Assembly (NCBI GenBank): GCA_030295235.1
Contig: AP026139.1
Coordinates: 62,001 to 126,000, forward strand
Direction: 5' to 3'
Length of the DNA: 64,000 bases
DNA from: Fistulifera solaris
Lineage: Eukaryota; Bacillariophyta; Bacillariophyceae; Naviculales; Stauroneidaceae
This document shows, piece after piece, positions 9,403 through 20,077 of this stretch. The first letter of the stretch is position 1. The number at the start of each line of letters is the position of its first letter. The notes below the pieces were generated by a model that was not told where the DNA came from, ran no database searches, and worked only from the letters and a program-made list of their open reading frames with translations. A program made the translations under genes and the position numbers.

Positions 9403-10218
9403 ATGCCCCGTTATCAATTACTGGTACGCTGTGAAAATGTGCCTGTCGTAACACGCTTCTGGGAATCGTCGTACGGCACCTATGTTACTTTGATTGACAA
9501 AACAACCCAAACGACGTTGGGTCAAACGGAAATTGTCAGCAATACACAACATCCCGAATACGTAACTGCATTCTTTCTCGAAACCGATTCGACTGTGTAT
9601 CATCCTTTGCAGTTAATTGTTTATCAAGATGCCGGAATCGGACGTGATGCGACCGCCATCTGGCAGGCCCAAATTGAAGCGACCGAAGTCGTACAATCTC
9701 CCGGACACGAACAAATACTCGAACTGTCGAAAACCGGAAAGATCATTGTGCGGATGATCGAAATGACTTCGCCCACAACCAATTGGCAATTCCAACTCCG
9801 GGCCCTCGATGTGCAGAATGTCGAACCGGGATGGTTCGGTTTGGGACGTTCGGATCCTTTCTTAGAGATAGCACAAAAATCCGTCGATCCGGCCGTTGGA
9901 TGGGTGCGATGGCATCTCTTGTATCGTTCCGAAATCATTCATGATCATTTGAATCCGTATTGGGAACCTTTCATGTTGCAACATGTGACAGCGGATCCGA
10001 TTCATACCATTTTGCGCATTCGTGTCTACGATGACAATGGCAAACGCAAAGCTCCAAAATTGATTGGAGAATGTGAAACCACTTTGGATCAGCTCAAAGA
10101 ACAACTCTCACAACGGGGAAATGCGGATCGAGAAAAGGCCATGCCCTTGTATCGGAATGGAAAAACCGAAAAAACAAGGGGGTGGTTAGTGGTGTTGCAA
10201 GCGAATCAAGTAGAGTAG
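9403..10218 (+). CDS. Tandem C2-domain protein, copine-like
   Basis: 271 residues made almost entirely of two C2 domains. The first (about 3-110) is divergent and begins with the strand YQLLVRCENVPV. The second (about 125-250) carries the copine C2B signature: GRSDPFLEIAQK, then YRSEIIHDHLNPYWEPF, then ILRIRVYDDNGKRKAPKLIG. Copines bind phospholipid in response to calcium and normally continue into a von Willebrand A domain of about 250 residues. Here the frame stops just after C2B, so this is a C2A-C2B-only protein. Asp residues in the second domain (SDPF, YDDN) could bind calcium; the first domain has fewer acidic loop residues. Probably a peripheral membrane adaptor. Confidence 0.8.
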   Translation: MPRYQLLVRCENVPVVTRFWESSYGTYVTLIDKTTQTTLGQTEIVSNTQHPEYVTAFFLETDSTVYHPLQLIVYQDAGIGRDATAIWQAQIEATEVVQSPGHEQILELSKTGKIIVRMIEMTSPTTNWQFQLRALDVQNVEPGWFGLGRSDPFLEIAQKSVDPAVGWVRWHLLYRSEIIHDHLNPYWEPFMLQHVTADPIHTILRIRVYDDNGKRKAPKLIGECETTLDQLKEQLSQRGNADREKAMPLYRNGKTEKTRGWLVVLQANQVE

Positions 10219-10297
10219 TAGTTACATAGTATGCTCCTCAATTGAAATATAAGCTACTAGTTGTTAACTTTACTGATGATTACTCCTCTTTTTTTGT

Positions 10298-10976
10298 TCA
10301 CTTTTCCGATGCCGACGGTGAAGGGGACGCTGCCGCCGCCGCCTTCGTGCGCATCACCTTTAAATATTGTTGATGCAACAGGGTCAAGAAACGATCATCT
10401 TGCATCAACGATAAAAGTGCCAATTGCATGGCTTTTTTTATCCAAGGCTACTCCTGGGAGAATGGGTGTTGAGGGTGTTGTCGGTGTCGAAACGGTATGA
10501 GTGGTGGCAACGGTAGTAGTCGTATGAGTGGACCCTATCGTATTGTTCATTGTCGCACTTGCATTCATTCTCAATTGCTGCACAACACGCTGCAAACCAT
10601 CAAATACAGCTTGCTGCTCTTCATGAATCGGAAAATAGATTCCCCAAACCCGATCTTCGTGTTTAAACATCAAATAAGGTGCTTGTTGTTGCACTTGAAA
10701 ATCGGGTGTGAGAGGATGTACTTCAAAATTTTCCGTCGAATGACGATTTAATAAAATCAACGATGCGGTACTGTCTTCTTCCTGCACAACAAAGAGTGTT
10801 CCTTCTTGAGTCGTCTTGTGCCAACTGGAACGATATTCGTACAAAACACCGTGTGTGGCAGAAACTGTAATATCATTGATCGTCGGACGACACGTGCGTT
10901 GCAATAATTTTAAATTGGCTTGTTTGCGGTGTGCTTGTAAGGCGGCGTTGTCGTTTGAGGATAGTTCGGAATTCAT
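10298..10976 (-). CDS. DCP1: mRNA-decapping enzyme subunit DCP1
   Basis: Activator of the DCP2 decapping enzyme in cytoplasmic mRNA decay. The EVH1-type domain is clear: [68 protein letters not shown]. The ATG at 10976 is chosen because only a short tract precedes the DCP1 helix; an in-frame ATG exists at 11042. The frame with the EVH1 domain stops at 10395 after DKKSHAIG, but one base removed from the T7 run at 10433-10439 (A7 on the coding strand) leads into [19 protein letters not shown], then HQQYLKVM. This matches the C-terminal DCP1 trimerisation helix, with a stop at 10298-10300. An intron ending near the run is a less likely alternative, as no good donor site is seen. It converges with the C2 gene, 79 bp away. 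Confidence 0.85.
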
Positions 10977-11624
10977 ATTTGATTCTAGCAAGCTGTTAAC
11001 TAATGCGTCGATAGATTTAAAAGGCAGGAAGAACTCGACCAAATGGTGGTTCTTCTGCTTTTTAGTTGCGTTTTATACTGGTAATGTTTTGCTGCAACAA
11101 AAACAGCAGAAGCGCGTTTCTTTCGGCCTCATTGGTTCCTTTCCATGTGTATATGCATTTTCCAGTAGTCTTCTCCATCGCACTGGCTTTGAAAAGGAAA
11201 CGACACTCGTGACTGGATTACAAGTCGAGGGAAAGTTCAGACGACACTACCAGCAACTGGTACGGTACCAGGTATTGGGTATCATAGCGCGCTAAACACG
11301 GTTCGCTCCGAAGCGCTTTATAAAATGCCAAAGCTATTCCAGTATTTGTGTTGCAAGTTTATTGAATTGGTTGCTGAGCAGAATAGAAACATTCAATTTG
11401 AAAGTATGAAGTCAAAGCCAGTGCAATGAAATATTGATGATTTTCTTCCAATAGCGATACTCGTGAGTGAAATCCAGTCTGGAGTCGTTCCTCCTATACT
11501 ACAATTTGGTGCTAGTAGTCGAAGGTCGAAGTCGTCGTATTTGCAAATATGATGATTTCTTATATTCATGTCAATAAACATCCGTTTAATAACTACAATC
11601 AGAAACAACATCAGCAAAAGAATC
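10977..11624. other. Divergent promoter region of DCP1 and the SET gene
   Basis: About 650 bp shared upstream region. It contains a TACC/GGTA-rich palindromic patch near 11258-11280 of the kind seen in several other intergenic regions of the window. No gene seen. Confidence 0.45.
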
Positions 11625-13124
11625 ATGAATCAAGCTTCCTCACAAGCATCGTTATCCAACGAGGCAAAAGACGACGACGACGACGACGAAGATCCCTTTG
11701 CAGTATTTGGTGACGACGACGAAGACGACGAAGACGACGAAGACGAAATACCATCCACAACAGCCACAGCGCCGTTGGCTGTTTCTCGTCCTCCAATCAT
11801 AAGCCAACATCAAACTCATGACGAATTCGATGCAATTGAATTTGTTCCGCAACAAATCCTTTTACATGACGCCGAACCACTTCCTTCGATTCCTTCTTGG
11901 CCGGATCCGTTGTATCGAAAGAAGAGTGATTGGGAAATCGTTACTACGCAATCCTACGGACGAGCCGTTCGTGCTACACAACCTATCAAAGCCGGGACGC
12001 TGTTGTTGATAGAGAAGCCATTGTGGGATCTTGTGACGACGTCTAATAAGGATGCTAGGATGCAATCTCCAACCGATGTGTTGTATCAAGGCGTGCAGTG
12101 GCTGTTGGAGCAAGAGCACAACAACCCTTCCCTTTTACAATACGTAGAACACTTGCATCCTACGTTAGAGCAGGTCGAACGAGTCTTAAATAGCAGCACG
12201 AGCGACACTTTAACCCAATCGGAACGAGACCAAATCGCCGATCCTATGGAACAATTACAACACGATACAAGATTGCAACAACTGGCCGCCACTTGGGAGG
12301 ACAGCATCACCGTCCGGCGCTACTATTTACTATTGCAATACAACTTGTTGCGGACGGGACTGTATTTATACGTCGCTCTCTGGAATCATCAACACCAAAC
12401 ACCCAATTGTATCAAATTGGGGAATCAAATATGGACGTGTCGTTCGGTCGAACCCCACGAGATGTTGACCATGGATTATGTTCCCGAAATTTCGTCGCGA
12501 CGGGCCGCCATTGTGTGGGAACATCATAAATTTCGCGTACCGACTCATCCGGGGCCCGCGTGGATTCCTCGTTATGAAGTGGTATTGCAAGAATTTCAGG
12601 AACAATATCAATTGCTCGTTGCTGAACCACATCCTGCGACTCAACATTTGGAATGGGCCATGGTACTGGAGCAGGCTATGTTGGAATTGCTGACCGACAA
12701 CAAAGAATCATCAGTGGACAATGAGACGGATTCCTTCTTGTGGATACCGTGTCGGCTTTTGTACTTACAAGTGGGACAATATTTACTCTCATCATCAACA
12801 ACAACAACATCAACCGCATCGTCATCGTTTCAGCTCACCAACCAAAGCCGTATTGCATTACTGGAACGTCTCTTACAACAAACACAAGTGTTATTGCATC
12901 AACAACAGCACTATTATGGACCCGACCATTTGCATTTGGCGACGACGTACGATGAATTGGCGCAGTTGTGTCACTATTTAGTCCAACAAGATCCTTCGAC
13001 GTTTCATGCAAAAGTCTCGGCCATGGAAAGCATGTACTTGAAACAACATGAACGAATTCGGCTGTTGTATCCCGACATTACTGACGACAACCTTATGGAA
13101 CTTGTTGCATCAAGAAAGGAGTAA
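11625..13124 (+). CDS. SET-domain protein, SMYD-like
   Basis: 499 residues from the ATG at 11625; an in-frame ATG exists at 11568. The N-terminus is an acidic, disordered tail (Asp/Glu runs, about 15-45). A split SET domain follows: YGRAVRATQPIKAGTLLLIE (about 107-126) is the opening strand pair, and ALWNHQHQTPNCIKLG with EMLTMDYV (about 268-305) correspond to the NHxxxPN and ExxxxY core that binds S-adenosylmethionine and the target lysine. The C-terminal half is helical and repeat-like, resembling the TPR region of SMYD methyltransferases. No MYND zinc finger is visible. The substrate could be histone or non-histone protein. The NH..PNC pocket is kept, so activity is plausible. Confidence 0.75.
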   Translation: MNQASSQASLSNEAKDDDDDDEDPFAVFGDDDEDDEDDEDEIPSTTATAPLAVSRPPIISQHQTHDEFDAIEFVPQQILLHDAEPLPSIPSWPDPLYRKKSDWEIVTTQSYGRAVRATQPIKAGTLLLIEKPLWDLVTTSNKDARMQSPTDVLYQGVQWLLEQEHNNPSLLQYVEHLHPTLEQVERVLNSSTSDTLTQSERDQIADPMEQLQHDTRLQQLAATWEDSITVRRYYLLLQYNLLRTGLYLYVALWNHQHQTPNCIKLGNQIWTCRSVEPHEMLTMDYVPEISSRRAAIVWEHHKFRVPTHPGPAWIPRYEVVLQEFQEQYQLLVAEPHPATQHLEWAMVLEQAMLELLTDNKESSVDNETDSFLWIPCRLLYLQVGQYLLSSSTTTTSTASSSFQLTNQSRIALLERLLQQTQVLLHQQQHYYGPDHLHLATTYDELAQLCHYLVQQDPSTFHAKVSAMESMYLKQHERIRLLYPDITDDNLMELVASRKE

Positions 13125-13187
13125 CAATGTTTCCATACTATGCAACATGTATCTCTATAGTCTTGTCTGATTATAACATCTCGGGAG

Positions 13188-14363
13188 TTATTTTTCATCC
13201 GTGGGCATACTATCGACACCAAATTGAAAGACTGGTCCCATCTTGGATGGCGCACTCGTAAAATCCAATTCATCTAAAGCATCCCAATTGTGATCCGCCC
13301 ACGACAAGAATTTCGAAACTTGATTCTTGTGCAAGATTTGCATGAATTGTTCGGCGATTTCCGCGACCCCATTGTTCCACAACCAATGATTGTCTTGCAT
13401 GGCCTGCAACGATTCGACGACAGTTTGCAAGGCTTGATACTCTTCATGCCATCCAGTAGCTTGTGCTTGTAGTGCTTCTTTTTGTTCAGCCGACAATTGT
13501 AACAATTGCGACAATTCTTGCCATTCATTTTGGGTGGGTGCGGCCACTTGATAAAGAATATACTGTTCTTGCATAATTTCTTGTAACATTTGCAAGAACT
13601 CTACTTGTTGTTGCACAATTTCGATTGCCGCTTGGTGTCGTTGTTTTCCACTCAATTCTTGTTGTCCCCGTTCCATACTCAAGGCTTCCAAGAGCGCCCC
13701 ATCACTCTCCGGATGTCCCCAGACATGTTCTTGGAGTTTATGTAAAATGCGTTCGAGTGCTTTGACTTCGGCTTCGTAGGCATCCACCAGATTTTTTCTT
13801 ACGCAATCGCCGCAATCGTGCGGAGGCTCGATTGCGGGCTAGTCGTTTTGACGTTTGAGTTCTTCGTCGTGTGTTTGAGGGGGTTGTGGCGGTTCCGCCG
13901 GCGAAGGATACATTTCCATCAAGGACAAGCTCCGTGGAGGAGGCATGGTTGTGGGGTTCGTCGAAGTCGTCACCATGGGCGTTGCGGTCGGATAGAGAGG
14001 AACGACGGAGGATGATTGTGTCGCGAATTCTGGGCAGGAAGTTGTCGTGTTGATGGTTTGTTGATGCTGTTGTTGTTGCTGCTGCTGCTGCGCTAATGCC
14101 GCAGCTGCTTCGGCGCCTCGCAAATACGCTTCTTGTAAAGCTTTGACGTAATCTTCGGTCGAAGAAGGTAACATTTGTGCTGGTTGTTGTGTAGTGACAG
14201 CAACGGCTGCAGTTAATGATTCGGTTGTAGTCGTTTCGGTAGCACTCGTATTGCTATTCGTAGGAAAGACTGGCAACGGCGGGGTTCTCCATTGCCCAGC
14301 GAATGCGGCACGTTTCGCGACATTGTTTTCCTCTTCCTTCTCCGTATTCTGTTGGAGTTCCAT
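13188..14363 (-). CDS. bZIP transcription factor
   Basis: About 390 residues. The N-terminal part (from 14363) is Thr/Pro/Gln-rich with a poly-Gln run, like an activation domain. The C-terminal part (to 13188) begins with the coiled coil VDAYEAEVKALERILHKLQE and further Gln/Leu-rich helices. The DNA-binding basic region KRLARNRASARLRRLRKK, with the bZIP N-x7-R signature, lies between them at about 13798-13845 but in a different frame. Adding one base to the T4 run at 13846-13849 and removing one from the T6 run at 13792-13797 (coding-strand A runs) puts all parts in one frame. The outer two parts already share a frame, and only a TAG at 13839-13841 separates them. Nuclear regulator; target genes unknown. 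Confidence 0.8.
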
Positions 14364-15274
14364 TGCAAAGGATAAGTGAGAAAAAACGAATCAACTAGAT
14401 GAGGATGAGATCGTGTAAGAAAAGATAGTGAATCGACTTTATACTTTGTATACTGGTACCGGTAGGTGAAGAAGAATGGAAAAGAGACGCAGCAAACGAA
14501 ACGGAATTGTTTTTTTTTTTTATTTATTTGCGTCGTTGTCGACGGAGTGCAAAACAAGATCGAAAGTCACCCTTACCTACTCTACGCTTGACCGTGTTAA
14601 TACCGGTTGGTAGAGCGGTATAGAAACTCGTAGCTGAATTTTAACAATCTTTCTGAATACGTGACATAACTATGGTCGCAGTACCGCAACGAAAAACGTT
14701 TTTCCGTTGACCTGCCCGCGAAGCCGTTGTGTTTGGCGCAAACGGGAACCAAATGAATCGGCATCAACTTTTCTTCTCTTGGACCTTACAAAACGAAAAC
14801 TTCGTTTCTCTCCACAAACAAACAAGTCGCCACGAAAGTCGCAAAAAAAGTCGCTTCCCGGAGCATTTCTGAAACGTCGTCGTTTACGACCGGACTCGGT
14901 GTCTCTCTGCGAGGAAATTCGGCGCTACTCCGTGAAACAAGATCGCCACGACAGTGTGTCATTCAAATTTACGCTTTCAGGGAGACGGCCGTTCTTGCTA
15001 GAGGCTTCGGAAGCCTATCTGGTAGTGTAGTGGGTCTCTGTGAAGATACCAACTGCTGTGCCCTTCACCCGAAGCGTGTGACATGCAATTGGCGCAGCGT
15101 ATTTGTGAGCATGGTGCGAGAGCCGTGTACATGTATTCGAAACACCGTCGAATCATCGTCGACTCGACAGCACCTCATTGCTGGATTCATCTTCTACTTT
15201 TTCTTTTGACGAAATGAATTACATTCAATGTAGTACATCTACGATTATAATTGTCAGCAGAATCATCTTCATAT
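14364..15274. other. Intergenic region
   Basis: About 900 bp. A 107-codon frame at 14707-15030 (+) encodes a Lys/Arg/Ser-rich sequence without recognisable features; I do not call it a gene. A TACTGGTACCGGTA patch near 14450 belongs to the recurrent GGTACC-type motifs. Confidence 0.45.
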
Positions 15275-17010
15275 TTAAGAGGGTGGAGCGCATGTATAAC
15301 ACTGGACTCCGGGCGTGCCGTCCACACCTTTCGGGAAGGATGCTCCTCGATAACCATCCCAATCGGCTTTGAAGAAACCGGGAGGACAAAAGCCGCCCGT
15401 ATTGTCTAATGTATCCATGTTATCAAAATGAATACGACATTGGTTCCAGGATGTAATCGAATAACCCACAGCCAGTGCGTGATTTTCCGCCGCCGCTTGA
15501 CAACTGGCCTTGTTCAGACTCGCGAAGCAAAAATCGTATCCTTGTGGTGTCGACGCGCCATCGACGCAATACCCTTCTTTGGTCGTGACACGCGTACCGC
15601 AACTCCGCGGTTCCAAGGGTGGTATCAATCCGCTGCACGAATAGCAAAATATGTCACCACCACTCGAAGTATCGATTCCTTTGGGTGGGCCCGTCGCCGT
15701 GCTGTCGCTTTTGCCGGGAAAGAGACCCGGTGGACAAATAGAATTGACAGCCGTGCCACTATCTTTGTTATCGAAATAGATTTCACAATAGGAACCGAGG
15801 GCACTGTATCCCCAACCGACTGGAATGGATGGAAGGCCCCGAACTTTGTAAGTGGTTTGCGCCGCCTTTAAACAATCCGCACGCTTCCAGTTGTTTCCGA
15901 AACAAAAGTCGTACTTTTGACCATCCGGATTGTCCAAACAAGCACCACTTTTTAACGAAAGCCGGAATCGACAGTCCCCAACGGGGGGAGTGGTGCGTGG
16001 TGTGCCACACGTGTTGCAGACAACATCGTTGTTCTCTTTGCCTTGTAACGCGCCCGGATACCCTGTCCCTTTGTTGGTGCCAGTACAACCGCAACTCGTG
16101 AAGCCTTTCGGACAAAAACTAGCGAGCTTGGTTCCGACGACTGTGCTATCAAAGTATATTTCACAATATCCCCATGGTGTAAACGAGTAACCAACCGCCT
16201 TGTCCGTTTCTTCCGCTCCCAAGCGACAATATTCTTCCGTGGGGACGTCACCACGACTGCAAAACGGATAAGTGATTCCCTTGGCATCCAAACAAAATCC
16301 GGTCCAATCGGGAAAGGTCGGTTTAGTACAATCCTGTTGCGATGGTTGTCGACACGAATAACACGGAATATCGTTGCTCCCATCCATCAAGGCGGGATAT
16401 CCGGTCCCCGAATTGGCACTGCTTCCTGCTTTCATACCCGGAGGACAGATCGCGGCAACGTTAGTTTTGGAATTGGTATTGTCAAAATACACTTCACAGT
16501 ATCCCCACGGTGTAAATGAAAATCCCATGGCGAGCTTGGTGGATTCGGCAAAATTCCGACACACGTCCATGTTGGTATTTTCGTAAAAACAAAAATCGTA
16601 CTTATTCTCACTGGCATCCAAGCAGTATCCAAACGAATCTTCCGCAAGTGGATCATCGAGACAATTTTGTAGTACAGGCAATGGGGAGGATTTGTCGTAG
16701 GAGGATCCGTGGGTGGTGAAATGCCTCCACCTCCTCCTCCTCCATTGGCGGGTGGAGCACCCGAAAGGCTCAAGACAACTTGAGTGTGACGTGCAAAGAG
16801 ACCTTCTTTACTAGGGTCTTCTCTGTTATCAATGCGAATATTGTTGTTGTTCATGGTGGTATCCCCCCGACACCTCCGCTGTAGGAGAAAGAAGCCTAAG
16901 AAACAAGCAAAAAGGAAATCGGATTGTGATGAGTGCTCATCTTTTTTTTTTAAAGCAACGACGAGCAAGACTGACATTATTGAAACGATCGATGGACGAA
17001 CAACGTACAT
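15275..17010 (-). CDS. Probable secreted or membrane protein with four Cys-rich repeats
   Basis: Four tandem repeats of about 110 residues, each with Cys spacing of the form CLD...YDFCF...C...GYSxTxWGYCEIYFDN...CPPG...CYSC. Examples are FSFTPWGYCEVYFDN, YSFTPWGYCEIYFDS, SALGSYCEIYFDN and YSITSWNQCRIHFDN. The family is not one I can name; the Cys pairing suggests an extracellular disulfide-rich module. The N-terminal part, read from 17010, has a hydrophobic segment (DFLFACFLGFFLLQ) followed by basic residues, then a Gly run and a Pro/Thr linker. It meets the repeat frame at the G4 run 16683-16686 (C4 on the coding strand), where one added base gives NPPPLPVLQNC. The exact start codon among several Met is uncertain. 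Confidence 0.7.
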
Positions 17011-17982
17011 GAGGATATTAGAAATCGAATGAAGTCTCGTGGCATCTTCTTAGCCCTCTAATGATTTATGAAACAAAGAAATGATAGATTAAAACACAAA
17101 AAAAAGATCAACCGATTGAATATAATTATCATTGATTTGTTTGTTGTGTTTGTTGTGTTTGTTGTGATTTGTCGAAAACGTGTCCGTTGAGGTGGAGCGT
17201 CCAAAAGTCACTTTGTTCGGCTGGCGAGACGAAGTGGTATACAACAAATGAGTACCAGAAGAAGGCCCTACTGGTGAGCAAAGACAATCACTGTCATGTT
17301 TTCGTACAGAAAGTCTTTTCCGTCGTCAGTCGGTTATAGTCGTTATTCCTGTTCGGTCATTTTCGAAAACTCCGTTTCGGATATCCGGAGAATTATTATT
17401 AGCTTTATAGAGAACCAATCAAATAATCCATTCCCCCTGCGCCCCCCCTCTCACTTTGTTCCCGTCACCCAGGATGGCATGATTTCGCCCATCATTTCAT
17501 TCGTCTCTCCTACTCTGGGGACGGAGCTCACCGACACAGCTCTACCGTTTTGGTGTTTAAACGTTGACAATATTGGTTTGTTTTTTTTATCACGGTGGTG
17601 GAATGGAAAAGACACCTCGGAGCAGAGCAAGGAAAGAAAATTATTATTACAAAACATTCCTTTATAACATTAAGAAATAACAAGTTCAATACAAACAAAA
17701 AAACAAAAAAAACAGTTCACTGCACAACATCAGACATGGTAACCGATGACGGCGATCGGTATTGTGATAAAGATTGGGTGAGGTCGCCCTCCACGTTTCG
17801 CTTTACAAAGATGCCTAGTAAATTGGCGTCATTTTCTTCCATCTTTTCTGGCGCATCTTCTTCTTTTCGATGAAAGAAGGACCACATCTCAGCAAATCGG
17901 TAATGTTTTCACTCAAGATATCAATGACGGCCCATTTCTGGCGAATCTTTTGAGCTTTTCTGTGTTTTTTTCGGATTGGGGA
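17011..17982. other. Intergenic region
   Basis: About 970 bp with T- and A-rich runs and TGTTTG(T) repeats near 17135-17165. No open frame with protein-like features. It separates two minus-strand genes. Confidence 0.45.
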
Positions 17983-19550
17983 TCAATGGGGAGTCGTTCC
18001 GGCGACAATTCCGTCAATTTGCTCAATAGGCACAAATTCACGTGTCGATTGTGTTGGTAAAGGCTTGTCTTCCACACTATTATCTGCCGAATACGAGTCT
18101 AAAACTAACGGTTTTGCCTCATTGTCGTCACGAAGCAAGGGCAGCTCCATATTGTGATGAGTATTCCAGCAACCAAAGAGCTGAGCAAGTCCACGGGGTG
18201 AATCGAATTCGCGGATGTGGGATGGATGCGATGAGACAACAATGTCAGAATCGGTCTCAAATATCATTTCAATTTCTTGATCATTTTGTTGGTTAACTTC
18301 AACTACATGATCTTGTTTGTCAGTGTCGTCATCCGAAATGATAACGAGATCTGGATCGGGTGCGTCCTGATCAATTAGCATGGGCTTGGTCAGCAGCAAA
18401 GTGTTCCGGTACATTAGATATTCCGACTTGCTCGTCGGCGAGTAGCACCATGTAGATGTAGCATCTTTTCCAAAGGAGTTGGACTGATTGTAAATGGCGC
18501 CGCAACACTTGGGTCTGACCTTCGTGTCGCGTTTTGAGAGTCCTCATCACCGTCAGGTACCGGTACTATCTTAGCAGCGGTAGCGACACCTGTTACAGTC
18601 AGCGACATGATACCAAAGGGATCCCACGGTGATAGCGGGCGTACCGTTGGACTAGACTTTATTTTAATGGGTGTTGCCTCGGTAGTCCTTGTCTGTTCTA
18701 TTGCTTGGCTACTTGACATGATGTCCGATTGAGGAGCTTCGCCGTCTCGGTTCGTGTCATCATTACCGAGATGATATCCATGATTAAGAATCCTTTGGAA
18801 GTGCAGAGACAATCTTCGCCACCTTGTTCGTTTTTGATGAATCTGTTTGTTTTTCTTGTCGCATCGTTCTCGCCAACCTTGCAAAAAATTGAGTCGACCG
18901 AAGCATACTTTCGCGGATTGAGCATTTTTGTGTGTGTGCCGTATGATGGCATACCTATCAACAATTTCCTTCTGTATCGGAGAAAGGTTCGTAGACAGGG
19001 GAAGTGGCCGAGACAGTTCATTGAATGTGGGACGAAAAGATTCCTCGCGATCGATTTCTACGCGGAGCATGGTGCCTCCCTTCCTGTCGACGGAGAAGAC
19101 GGAATGGTTGTGTCGAAATGTACCAACGGGGTTCAACGTAAGATCGATTGTTTTCTTCGTGACAGATGGACTCCATCGACAGCTTCCGATCCATTCGGGT
19201 TGCCTGAGCTGGTCATCGCCTTCCATCAGAAAGACTTGCAGTTTGAAGACACCACAGGTATTTGCGTCTATAACACATCTATTATGCTGTGAATCCGGCC
19301 AAACTGCAACATGCCTACGCCTTACTCGGCGACTCCTTCTCCATTGTTTCTCAGAAGCTGCTAGTTTCAAAGGGTTTGATGGCGATGAGATCCACTCTAT
19401 CTCATCATTCTGTTTGCAGATAAGACCTAAGTAAACTCGGACGTCCTCTCCCTTGCTTTTGGTCGTATCCACTAGCAGTCCAGCAAGCGCCTTTACTTTT
19501 AATTGAACTCTTTTGTTGTTTTCTTGAGGAGGCCGACGCCGAAACATCAT
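17983..19550 (-). CDS. GLAG-domain family member A
   Basis: First of six paralogues at 18-41 kb and the only one on the minus strand. The N-terminal domain (about 15-170) has LKVKALAGLLVD, DVRVYLGLI, SSPSNPLK, RHVAVWPDS, FKLQVFL, WIGSCRW and DRKGGTMLRVEID, which match the same strands in the other five. A basic/Ser linker follows. The frame from 19550 ends at 18414 near RRRASRNI; an overlapping frame (YSPTSKSEYLMYRNT) continues to 17983 with an acidic tail like those of the paralogues. I treat them as one gene with a frame change near 18430, at no obvious homopolymer. The domain looks all-beta and C2-like, and is perhaps related to NT-C2; that link is inference. Function unknown. Confidence 0.65.
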
Positions 19551-20077
19551 GGTCGAAAGTGTGTGGCTCAGCTAAAATTCTTTGTCGGACGATGAAGTTT
19601 GAATTTTTTAGTTGCTTTTCAATAACGCCTTCATTCGACACTCCGCTTACGATGACACACGACACACGCACAAAGACCCTGAAGTGGTGGAACCTACGTA
19701 GTACTTAAGAGCTGTTAGTTTGGAAACCATGACGTGTCCATCTTGGGTCACTGTCAACCTGAAAGTGCGTTTCTAAATATCCAAGTTAATATTACTAAGT
19801 ACCAACCTTGTGTATCACGAACGGAAAAGGTAATTTCCGTTGACCGCTGACCGACGCTTTTGAAAATCAAATTTTGGCGCAAAATTGTCCTGCGGCCGAG
19901 TCGTCGACGCGTTCAACGGAGAAGTGAATAGAGATGTTTGATTATTCATTGGCTCTGCTGGATCTCCCGCCACCAGACGTATTTGGTTGCCTCATACATG
20001 GAGAAGTATCCACCAAAGCGTGCATCTCTTTGGTGTCAAGACAGAGACACAAAGGATTTCACAAAAGAACAATTCGT
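19551..20077. promoter_or_regulatory. Shared upstream region of two divergent GLAG paralogues
   Basis: 527 bp between the starts of members A (-) and B (+). An in-frame ATG at 19934 could extend member B by 48 residues, but the paralogues all begin within about 20 residues of the domain, which favours 20078. No clear motif seen. Confidence 0.4.

Noticed and set aside
10395-10500. Intron at the end of DCP1
   Set aside because: An AG acceptor could lie just before the A7 run, but no acceptable donor was found upstream. A one-base run-length error explains the data more simply.
14590-14640. tRNA-like sequence
   Set aside because: A GGTTGGTAGAGCGG-like stretch recalls a D-arm, but no acceptor stem or T-arm can be paired around it.
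14707-15030. 107-codon Lys/Arg-rich frame between the bZIP and Cys-repeat genes
   Set aside because: No recognisable motif and no sign of conservation; could be chance in a region of low stop density.
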